A stretch of 64,000 nt of DNA from an uncultured Pelagibacteraceae bacterium (GTDB lineage: Bacteria; Pseudomonadota; Alphaproteobacteria; Pelagibacterales; Pelagibacteraceae): positions 1 through 64,000 of the forward strand of contig CACBYG010000005.1 in assembly GCA_902543535.1 (NCBI GenBank), read 5' to 3'. The notes under the pieces were generated by a model. That model was not told the origin of the DNA. It was given only the letters and a program-made list of their open reading frames with translations, and searched no databases. Both the position numbers and the translations under genes were made by a program. Below, piece after piece: positions 1 to 8,188 of this stretch; the first letter of the stretch is position 1, and each line of letters opens with the position of its first letter.

Positions 1-951
1 TTCGGAAAGAAATTAGATTTACCTTTTTATTTATCACCTACTGCTTTGCAGAGATTATTTCATTATGATGGTGAAAGAGCTGTAGGTAAAGCTGCTAAGA
101 AGTATAATACCATGTTTGGGGTATCTGCTTTAGCAACAGTAAGTGTAGAGGAAATCTCTTCACTTGTTGATACACCAAAAATGTTTCAGTTTTACTTTCA
201 TAAAGACAGAGGTCTTAATGATTCATGCTTAGAAAGAGCAAAAGCAGCTAAGTTTGATGTGATGGCTCTAACAGTTGATACAATAACTGGAGGAAATAGA
301 GAAAGAGATTTGAGAACTGGGTTTACGTCACCACCTAAACTAACACTTTCAAGTTTATTTAGTTTTGCCACAAAGCCAATGTGGGGAATAAATTATTTAA
401 CAAAAGGTAAATTTGAATTACCTCATCTTCAAGATTTTGTAAAAGAGGGTACGAGCACCAACTCTTCAATCGGAAATTATTTTTCTACAATGCTTGATCA
501 GTCAATGAACTGGAAAGATGCTGAACAACTTTGTTCTAAATGGGGAGGTCATTTTGCTTTAAAAGGAGTAATGAGTGTTGAAGATGCAAAAAGAGCAGTA
601 GATATTGGATGCACAGGAATAATGGTTTCAAACCATGGTGGGAGACAACTTGATGGATCAAGATCGCCTTTTGATCAACTTGCTGAAATTGTTGATGCTG
701 TTGGTGACAAACTGGATGTAATCTGTGAGGGTGGAATTCACAGAGGAACTCACATGCTTAAAGCATTATCATTAGGTGCAAAGGCATGTTCTGGAGGAAG
801 ATTATATTTATACGCCTTAGCAGCAGCAGGACAAGCAGGTGTTGAAAGAGCTTTAGAGAAGTATAAGTCTGAATTAGTAAGAGATATGAAGTTAATGGGT
901 TGTACTAAAATAAGTGATTTAAATAGAAGCAATTTAAGATTTAGAACATAG
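1..951 (+). CDS. FMN-dependent alpha-hydroxyacid oxidase/dehydrogenase, 5' truncated by window edge
   Basis: The frame is open from base 1, and the first residues (FGKKLDLPFYLSPTA) align with an internal part of the next gene, so the true start lies outside the window. The family (lactate/glycolate/mandelate oxidases) oxidises L-2-hydroxyacids to 2-oxoacids with FMN. Seen are the substrate-side motif FQFYFHKD (about 184-207), the catalytic histidine in SNHGGRQLDGS (His codon 634-636) and the FMN-phosphate motif. That last motif reads EGGIHRG, where most members, and the downstream paralogue, have DGGIRRG; the following stretch is also altered (ACSGGRLYLY). Substrate cannot be told. It precedes its paralogue by five bases, probably in one transcript. 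Certain as a family member; whether it is fully active is open. Confidence 0.88.
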   Translation, partial: FGKKLDLPFYLSPTALQRLFHYDGERAVGKAAKKYNTMFGVSALATVSVEEISSLVDTPKMFQFYFHKDRGLNDSCLERAKAAKFDVMALTVDTITGGNRERDLRTGFTSPPKLTLSSLFSFATKPMWGINYLTKGKFELPHLQDFVKEGTSTNSSIGNYFSTMLDQSMNWKDAEQLCSKWGGHFALKGVMSVEDAKRAVDIGCTGIMVSNHGGRQLDGSRSPFDQLAEIVDAVGDKLDVICEGGIHRGTHMLKALSLGAKACSGGRLYLYALAAAGQAGVERALEKYKSELVRDMKLMGCTKISDLNRSNLRFRT

Positions 952-956
952 CAATC

Positions 957-2108
957 ATGAACATAAATGATTGTTATAACTTTGAAGACTTTAGAAAATT
1001 AGCAAAAAAAAAATTACCATCTCCTATTTTTCATTACATTGATGGTGGTGCAGATGATGAAGTTACTCTCAATAGAAATACAAATGCTTTCAATGATTGT
1101 GATCTTGTTCCAAATATATTAGCAAGTGTTGGAGAGCCTGATTTATCCACAACAGTATTTGGTAGAAAAATTGATATGCCTCTTTTCTTATCACCTACAG
1201 CAATGCAAAGTTTGTACACTCCTGAAGGAGACAAAGCTTCAGCAAGAGCTGCTGAAAAATTTGGAACAATGTATAGTATGTCTACAATGGCATCGTTTTC
1301 AATTGAAGAAATAGCAAATATCTCAAGTGGTCCAAAACTTTTTCAACTATATGTTCATAAAGATCAATCTATCACTGACGATTTAATTGATAGATGTCGA
1401 AGAGCAAATTTTGATGGGCTATGTTTGACTGTGGATACTCTTGTTGCAGGAAACAGAGAAAGAGATCATAGAACTGGGTTTACCACTCCTCCTAAATTAA
1501 CGTTGGAAAGCTTACTAAGTTTTGCGATGCGTCCAGAATGGGTTTTTAAATATTTAACAAATAAAAAATTTGAGTTAGCTAACATTAAACACAAAACTGA
1601 CAAAGGAACTAACATTGCGAAATCAGTCATAGATTATATTAATGAACAATACGATCCTAAAATGAATTGGAAAGATGCAGAATACTGTATCAAAAGATGG
1701 AACGGTCCTTTTGCACTGAAAGGAGTGATGTCGGTTGAAGATGCTAAAAGAGCAATTGATATTGGCTGCACTGCGATAATGATTTCTAATCATGGAGGAA
1801 GACAATTAGATGGTTCAAGATCTCCTTTCGATCAAGTGAAAGCTATTTCAGATGCAGTTGGTGATAAGTTAGAAATTATACTTGATGGTGGTATTAGAAG
1901 AGGAACGCATGTTCTTAAAGCGCTAGCTGCAGGAGCAACTGCATGTAGTTTTGGTAAAGCATTTCTTTTTAGTTTAGGAGCCGGAGGTCAAAAAGGAGTT
2001 GAAAGATTACTAGACAATATGCAAAAAGAAATTAGAAGAAATATGATTTTGATGGGATGTAAAAAAATTGAAGACTTGGATGCGTCAAAAATAATCTACC
2101 GTAACTAA
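957..2108 (+). CDS. FMN-dependent alpha-hydroxyacid oxidase/dehydrogenase (LldD/glycolate oxidase family)
   Basis: A 383-residue protein of normal length for the family, which oxidises L-lactate, glycolate or related 2-hydroxyacids and passes electrons from FMN to quinone or oxygen. Motifs in order are the N-terminal FHYIDGGADDE (about 25-36), SPTAMQSLY, FQLYVHKD, the catalytic His279 in SNHGGRQLDGS and the canonical DGGIRRG (Asp310). It is a close paralogue of the gene upstream, so the pair is a tandem duplication; this copy keeps the usual FMN-site residues. The ATG at 957 follows the previous stop after five bases. It sits with an aminotransferase, a D-hydroxyacid oxidase and a D-2-hydroxyacid dehydrogenase, which suggests handling of both stereoisomers of a hydroxyacid. 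The exact substrate is unknown. Confidence 0.92.
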   Translation: MNINDCYNFEDFRKLAKKKLPSPIFHYIDGGADDEVTLNRNTNAFNDCDLVPNILASVGEPDLSTTVFGRKIDMPLFLSPTAMQSLYTPEGDKASARAAEKFGTMYSMSTMASFSIEEIANISSGPKLFQLYVHKDQSITDDLIDRCRRANFDGLCLTVDTLVAGNRERDHRTGFTTPPKLTLESLLSFAMRPEWVFKYLTNKKFELANIKHKTDKGTNIAKSVIDYINEQYDPKMNWKDAEYCIKRWNGPFALKGVMSVEDAKRAIDIGCTAIMISNHGGRQLDGSRSPFDQVKAISDAVGDKLEIILDGGIRRGTHVLKALAAGATACSFGKAFLFSLGAGGQKGVERLLDNMQKEIRRNMILMGCKKIEDLDASKIIYRN

Positions 2109-2136
2109 TCAATAAGTAATTGTCAGGATTATCGTA

Positions 2137-2200
2137 AAAACCTAAAACAGGTAATTTAAAAAACATGAATAGACATTAGCCTACTTTTCGTCTAGGTTTT
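2137..2200 (+). promoter_or_regulatory. Candidate structured leader upstream of the aminotransferase
   Basis: The 105-base spacer before the aminotransferase can fold into a two-tier stem. The outer helix is AAAACCTA (2137-2144) with TAGGTTTT (2193-2200), 8 of 8 pairs. The inner helix is AGGTAAT (2149-2155) with ATTAGCCT (2175-2182), seven pairs and one bulged G. The internal loop is asymmetric and the apical loop about 19 bases. The structure ends 13 bases before the ATG at 2214. It matches no riboswitch class I recognise. A -35-like TTGTCA lies at 2120-2125; a -10 at the usual distance would be TAAAAC (2143-2148), inside the structure, so readthrough from upstream is needed for the whole fold to be transcribed. 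Confidence 0.4.
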
Positions 2201-2213
2201 CATTTTTAAAATT

Positions 2214-3380
2214 ATGAAACTTGCAAAAAATTTAGATAACTTAGGAACTGAATCAGCATTTAGTGTCTTAGCAGAAGCTAAAGCATTAGAAGCAAAAGGC
2301 CATCCAATGATACATCTAGGATTAGGTCAGCCAGATTTTAAAACACCCAAGCATGTAGTCGAAGCTGCAAAAAAAGCTTTAGATGATGGACACCATGGAT
2401 ATGTGATGTCTAACGGAATTCCAGAATGTAGAGAAGCTGTAACAAGATGGATTAAAAAACAGTATAACGCAAATATTGATGCTGAAAGAATTTTAATTAT
2501 GCCTGGTGGAAAGCCTACGATGAGTTATGCCATCCAATGTTTTGGTGAACCAGGAGCAGAAATAATTCATCCTACACCAGCATTTCCGATTTATGAATCA
2601 ATGATAAATTATACTGGTTCAACACCTGTACCATATGATCTTACTGAAGATAAGGATCTTAAATTTGATCCAGATAAAATATTATCTCTAATTACTGATA
2701 AAACTAGATTGTTAATTTTAATTAATCCAAATAACCCAACGGGTAGTTTTGTTGAAAAACCTGTAATAGATTATTTTGCAAAAGAATTGGAAAAACATCC
2801 ACACGTTACTATTTTAAGTGATGAAATTTATAGTAGACAAATTTTTGACTACAAAGAAATGCCGTCATTTTTTCATTATGAAGCATTAAAGGATAGGTTA
2901 ATAGTTTTAGAGGGATGGAGTAAAGCTTACTCAATGACTGGTTGGAGACTAGGATGGAGTTATTGGCCTAAAGAAATGATTCCGCATGTTAACAAATTAT
3001 TAATAAATAGTGTGTCTTGCGTAAATGCAGCTGCACAATATGCAGGTATAGCAGCATTAGATGGTCCAGATGACTCAATCAAAGATATGCTAGATAAATT
3101 TACATTGAGAAGAAATTTAATCCATAAAGGATTAAATGATTTGCCTGGAATTGAATGTAGCTTACCTGGCGGTGCTTTTTATGCTTTTCCAAAAGTAATA
3201 GGCACGGGCATGAATGGTTCTGAATTTTGTAAAAAAGCTATGCACGAAGCTGGAGTTGCTATTGTTCCAGGAACAGCATTTGGTAAAACTTGCCAAGATT
3301 ATGTAAGATTTAGCTTTGCCGCATCTAGAGATAATATACAGCAAGCATTGGAAAATATAGGCAAGATGCTTTCTAAATAA
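2214..3380 (+). CDS. Pyridoxal-phosphate aminotransferase, class I/II (aspartate aminotransferase fold)
   Basis: A 388-residue, full-length fold-type I aminotransferase. Seen are the glycine-rich LGLGQPDFKTP near residue 38, NPNNPTG near 178 (binds the pyridine ring and substrate), the DEIY motif near 204, the Schiff-base lysine K237 in SKAYSMTGWRLG, and the substrate-carboxylate arginine in the C-terminal VRFSFA. Such enzymes exchange amino groups between amino acids and 2-oxoacids. Placed between an L-hydroxyacid oxidase and a GlcD-type oxidase, it could aminate the oxoacids they make or supply them; that is inference. Substrate specificity (aspartate, alanine, branched chain) cannot be read from the sequence. 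The ATG at 2214 is preceded by a possible structured leader. Confidence 0.93.
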   Translation: MKLAKNLDNLGTESAFSVLAEAKALEAKGHPMIHLGLGQPDFKTPKHVVEAAKKALDDGHHGYVMSNGIPECREAVTRWIKKQYNANIDAERILIMPGGKPTMSYAIQCFGEPGAEIIHPTPAFPIYESMINYTGSTPVPYDLTEDKDLKFDPDKILSLITDKTRLLILINPNNPTGSFVEKPVIDYFAKELEKHPHVTILSDEIYSRQIFDYKEMPSFFHYEALKDRLIVLEGWSKAYSMTGWRLGWSYWPKEMIPHVNKLLINSVSCVNAAAQYAGIAALDGPDDSIKDMLDKFTLRRNLIHKGLNDLPGIECSLPGGAFYAFPKVIGTGMNGSEFCKKAMHEAGVAIVPGTAFGKTCQDYVRFSFAASRDNIQQALENIGKMLSK

Positions 3381-3425
3381 GCTATATTTTTATATTTTTT
3401 TTTATTATTATTAATATTTAGAATT

Positions 3426-4799
3426 ATGAACCAGCAAGTTGAAATAGAATTAAAAAATCTTTTAAACAGTAGATATTCAACCTCAGAATCTGCTCGTGGA
3501 AATTATGCAAGAGGTGAAGATACTTATGATCCAATTCTATCAAAAGCAGTAGTTTTTCCTGAAACCAATGAAGAAGTTTCAAAAATATTAAAACTTTGTA
3601 ACGAACATAAAATACCAGTAGTTCCGTATGGTACTGGAACATCTTTAGAGGGGAATGTTGTAGGAAATGAAGATGGCATAACTATTTGTTTAGAAAAAAT
3701 GAATAAAATTTTAAGTGTTAACGCTGAAGATTTTGATTGTAGAGTTCAAGCTTGTGTAACAAAGGAACAATTAAACGAGTATTTGAGAGAAGATGGAGTT
3801 TTTTTCCCAATCGATCCTGGAGCAAACGCAGCTTTAGGTGGCATGGCCTCTACCTCAGCATCAGGAACAATGGCTGTAAAATATGGAACTATGAAGACAG
3901 TTATTTCAGGTCTGACAGTAATTTTACCAAATGGTGATATCATTAATACAGGTGGTAGAACTAAAAAAACTTCAGCAGGTTATAATTTAACTAATCTATT
4001 TGTTGGATCAGAAGGAACTCTCGGTATTATTACTGAAGTCCATTTAAGATTATCTCCAATACCAGAAAGCATTATGAGTGCAGTTTGTCATTTTCCTTCA
4101 TTAGAGGATGCAGTAATGACGGCTCAACAGGTTATTCAGTATGGTGTTCCAATTGCAAGGATTGAAATGTTAAATGCAGATCAAATGGGTATTAGTATTA
4201 ATTATTCAAAATTAAAAGATATTGAGGCAGTACCAACTTTATTTTTTGAATTTCACGGATCAGAGTCCTCGAATAAAGAGAATATTGAAATTGTAGAAGA
4301 ATTATCAAAAGATAACAAAGGTAGTTCTTTTAAGTGGGCTAAAGATTTAGAAGATAGAAATAAACTTTGGCAAGCAAGATGGGACGTATATTACTCTGTT
4401 AAGGCTTTAAATGATAACGGAAGAGTTTATTCAACTGATGTATGTGTTCCAATTTCAAAGATTACAGAGTGTGTAAAATTTGCAGAAGAAAAAGCAAAAG
4501 AATTTGGAGTTAGGGCTCCAATGGTTGGCCACATGGGTGATGGTAATTTCCATGTCGTTCTACCTTACGATCCTGCAAAAAAAGAAATGTATAAACAACT
4601 TAGAGCTTTTAATAGCTCATTAATTAGAAAAGCCTTAGAGCTTGAGGGAACTATTACAGGTGAACATGGTGTAGGTCTTCATAAAAAAGAGTATTTATTA
4701 GAGCAGCATCCCGATAGTATTCCAGTGATGAAATCAATTAAAAGAACATTGGATCCAAATAATATAATGAACCCTGGAAAAATTTTCGATCTAAACTAA
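3426..4799 (+). CDS. FAD-linked oxidase, GlcD / D-lactate dehydrogenase family
   Basis: A 457-residue flavoprotein with an N-terminal FAD_binding_4 (PCMH) domain (about 35-210, including VVPYGTGTSLEGNV and the SEGTLGIITEV loop) and a C-terminal FAD-oxidase domain (about 215-455) with GHMGDGNFHVVLP, GEHGVGLHKKEY and the ending LDPNNIMNPGKIF. These enzymes oxidise D-lactate, glycolate or other D-2-hydroxyacids. It lacks the GlcE and GlcF partners next door, so a single-subunit D-hydroxyacid dehydrogenase is more likely than the three-subunit glycolate oxidase. It lies 45 bases after the aminotransferase in an AT-rich spacer without an obvious terminator, and 8 bases before the D-2-hydroxyacid dehydrogenase. 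Confidence 0.92.
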   Translation: MNQQVEIELKNLLNSRYSTSESARGNYARGEDTYDPILSKAVVFPETNEEVSKILKLCNEHKIPVVPYGTGTSLEGNVVGNEDGITICLEKMNKILSVNAEDFDCRVQACVTKEQLNEYLREDGVFFPIDPGANAALGGMASTSASGTMAVKYGTMKTVISGLTVILPNGDIINTGGRTKKTSAGYNLTNLFVGSEGTLGIITEVHLRLSPIPESIMSAVCHFPSLEDAVMTAQQVIQYGVPIARIEMLNADQMGISINYSKLKDIEAVPTLFFEFHGSESSNKENIEIVEELSKDNKGSSFKWAKDLEDRNKLWQARWDVYYSVKALNDNGRVYSTDVCVPISKITECVKFAEEKAKEFGVRAPMVGHMGDGNFHVVLPYDPAKKEMYKQLRAFNSSLIRKALELEGTITGEHGVGLHKKEYLLEQHPDSIPVMKSIKRTLDPNNIMNPGKIFDLN

Positions 4800-4807
4800 T
4801 CTTAAAT

Positions 4808-5761
4808 ATGAAAAAAATCCTGATCACTAGGAGATTACTAAGATCTTGTGAGGATAAAGCCAAAGAAACATTTGAAGCAAATTTTAATTTAAACGATGAA
4901 TTATATTCTCAAAAAAAATTAATTGAGTTAAGTGGTGGGCAAGATGGGATATTGTCGTCCTTAACTGATAAATTGGATGCCGAAACAATAAATCAACTTC
5001 CAGACTCGATAAAAATTATTTCAAATTTTGCTGTTGGATTTGGAAACATAGACTTAGAAGCAGCAAAGAAAAAAGGTATTGTAGTTACCAATACTCCTGA
5101 TGTTTTGACTGATGCAACAGCTGAGATAGGAGTATTATTGATTTTAGGTGCGTGTAGACGAGCTGCAGAGGGAATTGAAAGTGCAAAAGTAGGTGGCTGG
5201 AAGTGGTCAGCAGATTATTTAATTGGCAAGCAATTAACAGGTGCCAGACTTGGAATTCTTGGCATGGGGAGAATTGGACAAAAAATTGCAAAAGTTGCTA
5301 AATCTTTAGGAATGATCATTCATTATCACAATAGATCTAAGCTAAGTGAAGATAAAGAAGACGGAGCAACATACCATGATAATTTAAAAGACTTACTTTC
5401 AGTATCAGATGTATTGTCAGTTTGTTGTCCAGCTTCAAAAGAAACAGTCGATATGATTAATAAAGATACAATTGAATATTTACCTAAAGGAGCAATTGTT
5501 ACAAACGTTGCAAGAGGAGATATTATCGAGGATGAAGCTTTGATAGATGCTCTTGAACGAAGAAAAGTTTACGCTGTAGGATTGGATGTTTATAAGAATG
5601 AACCAAATTTAAATCCTGGATATCTTAAACATAAAAGCGCATTTATCCTTCCACATTTAGGCAGTGCTACCAAAGAAACCCGAACTGCAATGGCTAATTT
5701 AGCAATAGATAATATTGATGAATTTTTTAAAACGGGTAGCTGTAAGAATAAAGTAAATTAA
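4808..5761 (+). CDS. NAD(P)-dependent D-2-hydroxyacid dehydrogenase (glyoxylate/hydroxypyruvate reductase-like)
   Basis: A 317-residue member of the D-isomer-specific 2-hydroxyacid dehydrogenases. The split catalytic domain surrounds a Rossmann fold with LGILGMGRIGQ near residue 148; the substrate-side NFAVGFGNID lies near 75. The catalytic triad is visible as Arg in NVARGDIIED (near 235), Glu in the YKNEP segment (near 263) and His in LPHLGSA (near 283). The enzyme reduces 2-oxoacids such as glyoxylate or hydroxypyruvate to the D-hydroxyacid, the reverse of the flavin oxidase encoded 8 bases upstream. The combination implies interconversion of D- and L-hydroxyacids with a shared oxoacid. Specificity is not readable. 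Confidence 0.92.
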   Translation: MKKILITRRLLRSCEDKAKETFEANFNLNDELYSQKKLIELSGGQDGILSSLTDKLDAETINQLPDSIKIISNFAVGFGNIDLEAAKKKGIVVTNTPDVLTDATAEIGVLLILGACRRAAEGIESAKVGGWKWSADYLIGKQLTGARLGILGMGRIGQKIAKVAKSLGMIIHYHNRSKLSEDKEDGATYHDNLKDLLSVSDVLSVCCPASKETVDMINKDTIEYLPKGAIVTNVARGDIIEDEALIDALERRKVYAVGLDVYKNEPNLNPGYLKHKSAFILPHLGSATKETRTAMANLAIDNIDEFFKTGSCKNKVN

Positions 5762-5770
5762 TCGAAATTC

Positions 5771-6982
5771 ATGAATAAACCTGTTTTAGCCAAATCAAAG
5801 GCTATTACGATATTTTTAGTTTTTGCTTTAGGATATTTCATTTCAAATCTTCTAAGAGCAATTACTGCAACTATTTCACCAGAGCTAGTTACCGAATTTA
5901 ATCTAACAGCTGGAGAACTTGGTCTTTTAGGAGGCGGATATTTTTTAGGATTTGCGAGCGTTCAAATTCCACTTGGTTATTTATTAGACTCGAAAGGACC
6001 AAAGAAAATTGTTTCTTATTTTTTATCTTTAACAATTATTGGATTAATTTTATTCGCCTCAGCACAAAATTTAACAATGCTTCTCGTTTCGAGAATTTTA
6101 ATTGGTGTTGGAGTGGGTGCATGTTTGATGGGACCATTGACTGCATATAGAATTTGGTATCAGGATCAAACTCAACAACGAGCTAATTCTTGGATGTTAA
6201 TGGTAGGAGCAATCGGAATGCTATCTTCTAGTTTACCAGTTCAATATTTTTTACCAATAATTGGATGGAGAGATATATTTATGTATTTAGCTGTTTTAAC
6301 TTTTTTAAGCATAGTTTTAATCATTATATTTATTCCTAAGTGGGACTCAGATAGAATTACTAGTGAAGACTCCGGCGACTCAAAATTAAGCACTGTTTGG
6401 AAAAATCCCTTATTTAAAAGTTTGGTTCCAATGGGTTTTTTTAATTATGGGGGATTATTTGCTATCCAAACATTGTGGGCTGGCCCATGGATGGTAAGAG
6501 TTTCTGGATACACTCCAGAAGAAAGTGCCCAAGGTCTTTTTCTAATTTATTTTTGTATGCTTTTCTCTTTCTTAAGTTGGGGCTATTTTGTTCCAAGGTT
6601 TTCAAAAAGTGTAAGTGATGCTGTAAAATTATTAAGATTTGGTGCTCCAATAAATCTAATAGTATTATCAATAATTATTTATTTAGGTCCAAACGCTGGA
6701 GCAATTCATTGGGCAATATTTATAGTTAGTTCAATATTTTTATCTTTAACTCAGCCTGCGGTTGGCATGGCTTTTTCATTATCTAATGCTGGAAAAGCCT
6801 TAACATCTTTTAATTTATTAATATTTATAGGAGCATTTTCATTACAATGGATAATTGGATTAATAATTGATTTAGCAATTAGTCTAAATTTTTCTGAAAT
6901 AAATTCTTTTAAATTTGCAATGATTTTTGTTTTTCTTACTTCCCTCTCATCTTACTTTTATTTTTTAATTAAAAATAAATAA
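5771..6982 (+). CDS. MFS transporter, 12 transmembrane helices
   Basis: A 403-residue hydrophobic protein with about twelve membrane helices and a short central cytoplasmic stretch (near 195-215). The first half contains the MFS loop 2-3 motif region (GYLLDSKGPKKI, near 71-82) and a helix-5 stretch GVGVGACLMGPLTAYRIW. It starts ten bases after the hydroxyacid dehydrogenase and is probably the last gene of that operon, so organic acids are reasonable cargo, but the substrate is unknown. It meets the minus-strand regulator end to end with six bases between, and no terminator hairpin is visible there. Confidence 0.9.
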   Translation: MNKPVLAKSKAITIFLVFALGYFISNLLRAITATISPELVTEFNLTAGELGLLGGGYFLGFASVQIPLGYLLDSKGPKKIVSYFLSLTIIGLILFASAQNLTMLLVSRILIGVGVGACLMGPLTAYRIWYQDQTQQRANSWMLMVGAIGMLSSSLPVQYFLPIIGWRDIFMYLAVLTFLSIVLIIIFIPKWDSDRITSEDSGDSKLSTVWKNPLFKSLVPMGFFNYGGLFAIQTLWAGPWMVRVSGYTPEESAQGLFLIYFCMLFSFLSWGYFVPRFSKSVSDAVKLLRFGAPINLIVLSIIIYLGPNAGAIHWAIFIVSSIFLSLTQPAVGMAFSLSNAGKALTSFNLLIFIGAFSLQWIIGLIIDLAISLNFSEINSFKFAMIFVFLTSLSSYFYFLIKNK

Positions 6983-6988
6983 ATTTAT

Positions 6989-8074
6989 TTAATTAAGATG
7001 TTTATAAATAGTTGTTCTCGAAACTCCTAATTTTCTGGAGACAGCCATTATATTTTTTGTTTCAAAATAAGTTGATCTAATTAGCTTACATCTTTCTCTT
7101 CTAATTTTAGTGTCATTACATTTTTTACAAGCGAAAATTTTTTCTGAACTATTATTAGCTATAAGTTTATTTTCTTTGAAGTTTTGACTTTTTGTTACAA
7201 AAACAGATGAACCTAAGTGATCAGTTATCTTTAAAGTTTTATTGTTTAATAAGTCTGAAGCAATAGAGGAAAAAGAATTTGTAAAGATCTTATTAAAATT
7301 TTCATTTTTTAAATCTACCAAACCATTAAGCATAATTTTTGCATTTTGGTTTGCTCCAACAATTACACCATCACCGTTGATTGCCAATAATCCAACGCTT
7401 GTGGTTGATAAGTATTCTAATCTAGGATGGAAAGACAAAATTAATTCACTATTAAACTTTCTAATAAATAATTTTGTTTCAATACTACGGGTTGCAAGTT
7501 TTACTAACGCCAAAGTATGTTGCTCTCTTGACATAGAGTCAGTAGAAGCATCAATGATTCCAATTGTTTTACCATCGTAGTTAATAATTGGGCTTGCAAA
7601 ACATGAAATATTTTCGTGGGCAATAAAGAAATGCTCTTTACCAGAAACAATGGTTGGTTTTTTCAATTCAACTGACAATCCTAAACCATTAGTGCCGCAA
7701 ACATTTTCAGCCCAAATTGAACCAGGCACAACTGTCTTACCAACATCTGTCTGAAGACAGGTTTTATCATAAATGGTATCAAGTACTAATCCATTTTCAT
7801 TTGAGTATGCTACCATGAAATTAGTTCCAGCAATTTGGGAATATAAAAGTTCTAATTCTGGAATAATTAATTTTCTTATACTCTCGTTTTTTTCTTTTAT
7901 CTTTTTAAGTTCTATTGAAGAAATAATACTTTGTTTTGGATCTTTAAAAGGATCTAATCCATTATTTACACATCTAGTCCAACTTTCAGAAATTTCATTA
8001 CTTATTTTTTGGGAGATCATTCCTCTTTTTTCAAGGATATTTTTAATCTCTTGGTTTTTAGGTATTAACTCCAT
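6989..8074 (-). CDS. AcoR-like transcriptional regulator with GAF domain and Fis-type HTH, no AAA+ domain
   Basis: A 361-residue protein. The N-terminus (ISESWTRCVNNGLDP, about 30-44) and the following GAF-like region (about 60-190, with VCGTNGLGLS and FASPIINYDGKTIGIID) resemble the sensory half of AcoR-type sigma54 activators. The C-terminus ends in a Fis-family helix-turn-helix (VSRKLGVSRTTIYKHLN). The central AAA+ ATPase that contacts sigma54 is absent; a PAS-like region (about 220-290) takes its place, and a Cys-rich patch (CKKCND) precedes the HTH. It should therefore act as an ordinary DNA-binding regulator on sigma70 promoters. It is divergent from an alcohol dehydrogenase and ABC importer, its likely targets, and its own -35 box overlaps an inverted repeat. 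Confidence 0.88.
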   Translation of the reverse strand: MELIPKNQEIKNILEKRGMISQKISNEISESWTRCVNNGLDPFKDPKQSIISSIELKKIKEKNESIRKLIIPELELLYSQIAGTNFMVAYSNENGLVLDTIYDKTCLQTDVGKTVVPGSIWAENVCGTNGLGLSVELKKPTIVSGKEHFFIAHENISCFASPIINYDGKTIGIIDASTDSMSREQHTLALVKLATRSIETKLFIRKFNSELILSFHPRLEYLSTTSVGLLAINGDGVIVGANQNAKIMLNGLVDLKNENFNKIFTNSFSSIASDLLNNKTLKITDHLGSSVFVTKSQNFKENKLIANNSSEKIFACKKCNDTKIRRERCKLIRSTYFETKNIMAVSRKLGVSRTTIYKHLN

Positions 8075-8086
8075 TTATTGTTGAGA

Positions 8087-8115
8087 ATAATAGAATTTAA
8101 CAATAGAACAACCAA
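8087..8115 (-). promoter_or_regulatory. Sigma70-like promoter of the regulator gene
   Basis: Read on the minus strand, TTGGTT (8110-8115) and TATTAT (8087-8092) are separated by exactly 17 bases, and the -10 ends 12 bases before the ATG (8072-8074). The transcript would have a very short leader. The -35 lies inside the left half of the inverted repeat at 8108-8126. Confidence 0.5.
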
Positions 8116-8126
8116 CTTCAGGTTGT
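8108..8126. promoter_or_regulatory. Inverted repeat, candidate operator for the AcoR-like regulator
   Basis: ACAACC (8108-8113) and GGTTGT (8121-8126) are perfect inverted 6-mers with a 7-base spacer, 13 bases between half-site starts, about what a dimeric Fis-type HTH could span. It overlaps the -35 of the regulator's own promoter, which would allow autorepression. Assignment to this regulator is inference from position. Confidence 0.45.
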
Positions 8127-8143
8127 ATTTGTAAATTTATTGA

Positions 8144-8157
8144 ACACTTAAAAGTGT
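8144..8157. promoter_or_regulatory. Palindrome just upstream of the alcohol dehydrogenase -35 box
   Basis: ACACTT (8144-8149) and AAGTGT (8152-8157) form a perfect 14-base palindrome with two central bases, ending two bases before TTGACT. This is the position expected of an activator or repressor site. Its sequence differs from the repeat at 8108-8126, so a second regulator is possible. Confidence 0.4.
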
Positions 8158-8159
8158 CA

Positions 8160-8188
8160 TTGACTCCCTCTCATATACTATTTTTAAT
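8160..8188 (+). promoter_or_regulatory. Sigma70-like promoter of the alcohol dehydrogenase/ABC importer genes
   Basis: TTGACT (8160-8165, five of six consensus bases) and TTTAAT (8183-8188, five of six) are spaced by 17 bases. Transcription would begin near 8195, about 25 bases before the ATG at 8220, with a Shine-Dalgarno-like GGGAGAG between. A GTG at 8154 is excluded as start because it lies upstream of this promoter. Confidence 0.55.

Noticed and set aside
3381-3425. Terminator after the aminotransferase
   Set aside because: There is a T-rich run but no stem before it.
7242-7580. 112-codon plus-strand frame inside the regulator
   Set aside because: Antisense to the GAF/PAS part of the regulator; no ribosome site and no recognisable domain.
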